Shown here: positions 59,996 through 64,000 of the stretch, piece after piece
How positions within the stretch are numbered: position 1 is the first letter of the stretch
Layout of the letters: each line of letters opens with the position of its first letter
Source: Lactobacillus sp.
GTDB lineage: Bacteria > Bacillota > Bacilli > Lactobacillales > Lactobacillaceae
Length of the DNA: 64,000 bases
Direction of reading: 5' to 3'
NCBI GenBank assembly: GCA_022641965.1
Contig: JALCDX010000005.1
Coordinates: 1-64,000, forward strand
The notes under the pieces: generated by a model
The model's database searches: none
Seen by the model: the letters and a program-made list of their open reading frames with translations, nothing else
Told to the model about the DNA's origin: nothing
Program-made: the position numbers and the translations under genes

Positions 59996-60979
59996 CTATT
60001 TTTCTTGTTGATGATCATCGTGATCACGCTGCTGCTTAGCTTGCTGATTTCGCTTTCGCAGATCTTCGTGCAAATCTTGTTCAGCTTGTTTGGTTTCAGC
60101 TGTTGGACCAGCAACAATTTCATTGACGGCAGCTTCTGACGCAACTTCTTTAAATGGTTCGTCTTTTAACTCTTGTTCGATTTCTTTTTTAACGGTTGGC
60201 TTGAGCAGGAAGGTTGTAATTAGCTGCTGAATAATAGCAATAATTCCGCCGATCAGGAAGTACAGTGCTAAAGCTCCTGGTGCCGATAAAGAAATGAAGA
60301 AGGTCATGGCTGGGCTAAGCAAAACTGTGGCCTGCATTGCTTTTTTCTGCTCTTCAGGGATGCCGATCAAAGAAATATAGCCTTGAATTAAGTATAAAAC
60401 TGTAGCCACAATTGTCAGGATCAGCGAGCGCTGGCCTAAGGAAATGCCAAAGAATGAAGTTGCCGCTAATTCTTTGGAATAAGCGACGGCTTGGTAAATT
60501 CCGATCATGATTGGCAGCTGAATAATAAGCGGCAGGCAGCCCATGCCGCCCGTCATGGAAATATTGTTCTCACGGTACACTTGCATTTGCAGCTGTCCTA
60601 ATTGGCTTTGCTGCATTTGCGTCAGGCCAGGCTTTTGCATCGCTGCTTGCACGCGCTTAATTTGCGGCTGCAAGCGGGCAACTTTTTCTTGCTGACGGAC
60701 AGCTTTCTTTTGCGATCCCAGCATGAATGGCATTAAGATCAGCCGCACAACAAAAGTAATAATAGTAATGGCCCAGCCGGCCCCGTTAGGACCGCTAATC
60801 GCATTTTTAACGGCTAGCATGATATTTTGAATTGGCCGTCCAAATAAGACATAAATCCAGTAGTACGGTCCGCTGGTTGGAGCCTGGTAAGCACTGCCGT
60901 GCCGGCTGCAGCCAGTAATCAGCAAAGCAACAGCTAGCGCAGCGGCAACTGCTAACATCTTTTTAGTTTTTGGTTTCAT
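59996..60979 (-). CDS. yidC: Membrane protein insertase YidC/OxaA
   Basis: Lipobox LLITGC; GGMGCLPLIIQLPIMIGIYQAV, APGALALYFLIGG. Confidence 0.95.
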   Translation of the reverse strand: MKPKTKKMLAVAAALAVALLITGCSRHGSAYQAPTSGPYYWIYVLFGRPIQNIMLAVKNAISGPNGAGWAITIITFVVRLILMPFMLGSQKKAVRQQEKVARLQPQIKRVQAAMQKPGLTQMQQSQLGQLQMQVYRENNISMTGGMGCLPLIIQLPIMIGIYQAVAYSKELAATSFFGISLGQRSLILTIVATVLYLIQGYISLIGIPEEQKKAMQATVLLSPAMTFFISLSAPGALALYFLIGGIIAIIQQLITTFLLKPTVKKEIEQELKDEPFKEVASEAAVNEIVAGPTAETKQAEQDLHEDLRKRNQQAKQQRDHDDHQQEK

Positions 60980-61091
60980 TAAAAATCTCTTTTCCCAAGT
61001 TAGTTACTCTGCAAATTTTACTAGTTAAAGGGAACCCGATCAACCAGAGAAATTTTTGTTAAAATATAAAGCGTGATAAGGAGATAGCAAG

Positions 61092-61859
61092 ATGCAGCAA
61101 ATTAGTTCAGTCAATAATGAAAAAATTAAGCAAATTCATAAATTGTTGCAAAAGAAATATCGTCAGCAATCAGGTTTGTACTTAATTGAAGGGTTTCATT
61201 TGGTCAAAGAGGCATTGCAAGCAAATTTACCGGTTGAGGCTTTGCTTGGAACGCAAGCCAGCTTAACCAGGCTGGAAGCAGAAATTGATTTAGCTTTGCC
61301 TGAGGATCAGATCTTTTTAATCAATGAAGCAATTTGCCGTAAACTAAGCGCCACCCGCAATTCGCAGGAAATTTTTATGGTTTTGAAGCAAACGCAGCCG
61401 AAGCATTTTAGTTTTAATTACGGCAAATGGGTAATTTTGGATAATCTCACTGATCCGGGCAATGTGGGGACGATTATTCGAACAGCTGATGCGGCTGGCT
61501 TTACTGGCGTAATTTTTTCGCCAGAGAGCGTTGATTTATATAATCCTAAAGTACAGCGGTCGATGCAGGGCAGCCAATTCCATTTGGATATCATTACTGC
61601 CGATCTGCCAGCAGCACTGGGCAGCTTTCATGAAGCCGGCATTCCAATTTATATTAGTTTGCTTGATAAAACTGCCAAACCGCTGAATGAATTTCAGCCG
61701 GTCAGTCAACTGGCCTTGATCATTGGCAATGAAGCCCATGGGGCGGAGCATAGTTTAATTCCGCTAGCAGATGAAAAACTCTATATCCCGATCAAAGGCC
61801 GGGCTGAATCATTAAATGCAGCTGTAGCTGCGGGCATTATGATTTATCACTTTGCTTAG
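61092..61859 (+). CDS. TrmH/SpoU family RNA 2'-O-methyltransferase
   Basis: LDNLTDPGNVGTIIRTADAAGFTGVIF, IGNEAHGAEHSL, IPIKGRAESLNAAVAAGIMIY. Confidence 0.95.
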   Translation: MQQISSVNNEKIKQIHKLLQKKYRQQSGLYLIEGFHLVKEALQANLPVEALLGTQASLTRLEAEIDLALPEDQIFLINEAICRKLSATRNSQEIFMVLKQTQPKHFSFNYGKWVILDNLTDPGNVGTIIRTADAAGFTGVIFSPESVDLYNPKVQRSMQGSQFHLDIITADLPAALGSFHEAGIPIYISLLDKTAKPLNEFQPVSQLALIIGNEAHGAEHSLIPLADEKLYIPIKGRAESLNAAVAAGIMIYHFA

Positions 61860-61875
61860 AGCATCTTACTTGTAT

Positions 61876-61895
61876 TTAGTAAGCAAACTTGCTAA
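61876..61895. promoter_or_regulatory. Palindromic candidate operator upstream of the HxlR gene
   Basis: TTAGtAAG-caaa-CTTgCTAA. Confidence 0.4.
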
Positions 61896-61934
61896 TAATA
61901 GTAATGACAAGCAATTTAAGGAGGGAACCAGGCT

Positions 61935-62279
61935 ATGCCTGAAGAAAAGCAAAGTGGCTGTATTCCAGCTGAAGATTATTCGCAGTGTGCCCATTTTGTC
62001 AACGCCTTTCAAGTGATTGGCAAAAAATGGACCGGACTTATTATCAGTACTTTATGTGATCAAAAACCACTTAGATTTAAAGATCTGACCAGGTCGCTGA
62101 CTCGGTGCTCCGACCGGGTTTTGGTTGAGCGTTTGCATGAACTCGAAGAACTTGAGATTGTCGACCGGCAAGTTGATCCGCAGACTGGGATCATTTCGTA
62201 TCGGCTGACTCAGAAGGGTGCCGAATTAAAGCCGGTCTTTGATCAAGTTCATACCTGGGCTGATAAATGGGCTGAATAG
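61935..62279 (+). CDS. HxlR-family transcriptional regulator
   Basis: FQVIGKKWTGLIISTLCDQKPLRFKDLTRSLTRCSDRVLVERLHELEELEIVDRQ. Confidence 0.92.
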   Translation: MPEEKQSGCIPAEDYSQCAHFVNAFQVIGKKWTGLIISTLCDQKPLRFKDLTRSLTRCSDRVLVERLHELEELEIVDRQVDPQTGIISYRLTQKGAELKPVFDQVHTWADKWAE

Positions 62280-62317
62280 AGAGCTTGTTTTCTAGCTTAA
62301 CTTGTTTTAAAATGTTG

Positions 62318-62530
62318 AAAATGTGTTGATCAAGACTAGTAATGGCATCTGTGCTTTTCAGAGAGCAGCAGTTGGTGTAAAGCTGCAAGCCCGGACCATG
62401 AATTTCATCTTGGGAGCTGAATCTAATCAATTCCGGTTATTCACCGTTAACAAATAGCAAGTGTGGGCTCTTAGGCCCAAACTAGGGTGGTACCGCGTAG
62501 CTTCGTCCCTTTGGGGACGGAGCTTTTTTT
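62318..62530 (+). promoter_or_regulatory. T-box leader of pheS
   Basis: T-box agggtggtaccgcg at 62484-62497 followed by terminator agcttcgtccc-tttg-gggacggagcttttttt. Confidence 0.88.
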
Positions 62531-62546
62531 GTTTAAGGAGATAAAA

Positions 62547-63608
62547 ATGAGCGACGAATTAGACAAGCTGCTGGCTCGGCTGAAAGAAATTCAAGCTGAA
62601 GGCAGCCAAGAAATCGATCAAGCCGTTAATAAGGAAAAATTAAATGACATTCGGGTTAAATTCATGGGCCGCAAAGGCAAATTAACCGAAATTTTGCACT
62701 CGATGAAGGATATTGCCCCAGAAAACCGCCGGACTTTGGGACAACAAGTCAATTCTTTGCGTGACAAGTTTCAAGCCTCAATTGACCAAGCTAACCAGGA
62801 TTTGACGCATAAATTGATCCAGCAGCGGCTCGAAGCGGAAAAATTGGATGTTACCCTGCCAGGCAGAGAACCGCTGATGGGCTCTAAACACGTTTTGCGG
62901 ATTGTTGAAGACGACTTGGAAAAATTCTTTATTGGCATGGGCTACCAAGTTGTGCAAGGCCCAGAAATCGAAACTGATCACTACTGCTTCGAAATGATGA
63001 ATTTGCCAAAAGATCACCCAGCTCGTGATATGCAGGCCACTTTTTGGATTGATGATGAACACTTGCTGCGGACGCAGACTTCTGGCGACCAGGCCCGGGT
63101 CTTAGAAAAGCACGATTTTTCACAAGGGCCATTAAAGATGGTTGGACCAGGCAAAGTTTACCGGCGTGATGATGACGATGCGACCCACTCCCACCAATTC
63201 ATGCAAATGGAAGGACTAGTCGTTGACAAGCACGTCACGATGGGCGATTTAAAAGGCACTTTGGAACTGATCGCCAAACACGTCTTCGGCAGTACCGAAA
63301 TCCGTTTGCGCCCAAGCTATTTCCCATTTACTGAACCTTCAGTTGAAATGGATGTTCGCTGCTTCAACTGCGGTGGCAAGGGTTGCCCAATCTGCAAATA
63401 TGAAGGCTGGATTGAAGTTTTAGGTGCTGGCATGGTGCACCCGAACGTGCTGGAGAATGCTTGCATTGACAGCAAAGTTTATGGCGGATTTGCTTTTGGC
63501 GTTGGCCTAGATAGATTTGCCATCTTAAAGTACAGCATTGATGATATTCGTGATTTCTACACGAATGATATTCGGTTCTTAACGCAGTTCCGCCAGGAGG
63601 AAGACTAA
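62547..63608 (+). CDS. pheS: Phenylalanyl-tRNA synthetase alpha subunit
   Basis: GRKGKLTEILHSMKDIAPENRRTLGQQVN, HDATHSHQF-like DDATHSHQFMQMEGLV, GVGLDRFAILKY. Confidence 0.98.
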   Translation: MSDELDKLLARLKEIQAEGSQEIDQAVNKEKLNDIRVKFMGRKGKLTEILHSMKDIAPENRRTLGQQVNSLRDKFQASIDQANQDLTHKLIQQRLEAEKLDVTLPGREPLMGSKHVLRIVEDDLEKFFIGMGYQVVQGPEIETDHYCFEMMNLPKDHPARDMQATFWIDDEHLLRTQTSGDQARVLEKHDFSQGPLKMVGPGKVYRRDDDDATHSHQFMQMEGLVVDKHVTMGDLKGTLELIAKHVFGSTEIRLRPSYFPFTEPSVEMDVRCFNCGGKGCPICKYEGWIEVLGAGMVHPNVLENACIDSKVYGGFAFGVGLDRFAILKYSIDDIRDFYTNDIRFLTQFRQEED

Positions 63609-64000
63609 TGTTAATTTCATATAATTGGTTACAAGATTTTTTACAACTGCAAGTAGATCCAGCCGTTTTAGCAGAAAAAATTACCCGGACCGGGGTTGAA
63701 ATACCAACGACTGCTCATCCAATGGCGGGTCTGAAAAAATTAGTGGTTGGTCATGTGCTAACCAGTGAAAAAATTGAAGGCACCCACTTGCATAAATGCC
63801 AAGTTGAAGTTGGGCAGGAAGCGCCGCTGCAAATTGTTTGTGGTGCCCCCAACGTAGCAGCCGGCGAAGATGTGATTGTCGCTTTGCATGGTGCCCGGAT
63901 TGCTGGCAATGAAAAGATCAAGCGTGGTAAAATTCGCGGAATTGAATCAAATGGCATGATTTGTGGCTTGCAAGAAATTGGTTTTGCCGATAAAGTCGTG
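63609..64000 (+). CDS. pheT: Phenylalanyl-tRNA synthetase beta subunit (partial, runs off window)
   Basis: MLISYNWLQDFLQLQVDPAVLAEKITRTGVEI...IVCGAPNVAAGEDVIVALHGARIAGNEKIKRGKIRGIESNGMICGLQEIG, no stop before window end. Confidence 0.97.

Noticed and set aside
1-64000. Prophage, transposon, CRISPR, or biosynthetic cluster
   Set aside because: No integrase, transposase, Cas, phage structural or NRPS/PKS/lantibiotic-like genes, and no regularly spaced repeats seen.

Overview
This is a contiguous housekeeping segment of a Firmicutes chromosome, most likely Lactobacillaceae judging from gene content and order; I cannot assign a species from sequence alone. It carries five tRNA genes, four aminoacyl-tRNA synthetase genes with T-box leaders (leuS, argS, thrS, pheS), and metK behind an SMK-box (SAM-III) type leader. 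It also carries an infC-rpmI-rplT operon with an attenuator-like leader, an arcABC arginine deiminase cluster, and glpK and glpO. Further blocks are the polA-mutM-coaE-nrdR-dnaB-dnaI block, the yqeG-yqeH-nadD-yqeK-rsfS-tmcAL-DUF177 block, an arlRS-like two-component system, and the start of pheT, cut by the window edge. I found no prophage, transposase, CRISPR array or biosynthetic gene cluster. I also found no convincing undescribed multi-gene system. The observations most worth a second look are: (1) three disrupted reading frames: a HigB/Gp49-like toxin with a +1 frameshift in an A5 tract, a DUF975 membrane protein with a +1 frameshift in a T7 tract, and a PAP2 phosphatase with an in-frame TAA at codon 8; (2) a probable non-canonical AUA start for infC; (3) an intact Tpt1/KptA RNA 2'-phosphotransferase; (4) candidate cre operators and ribosomal-protein-like codon bias for glpK/glpO; (5) a palindromic candidate operator upstream of an orphan HxlR regulator; (6) the apparent absence of yhbY and yqeM from the conserved yqe cluster. 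All family calls come from reading the translations; no database search was run.
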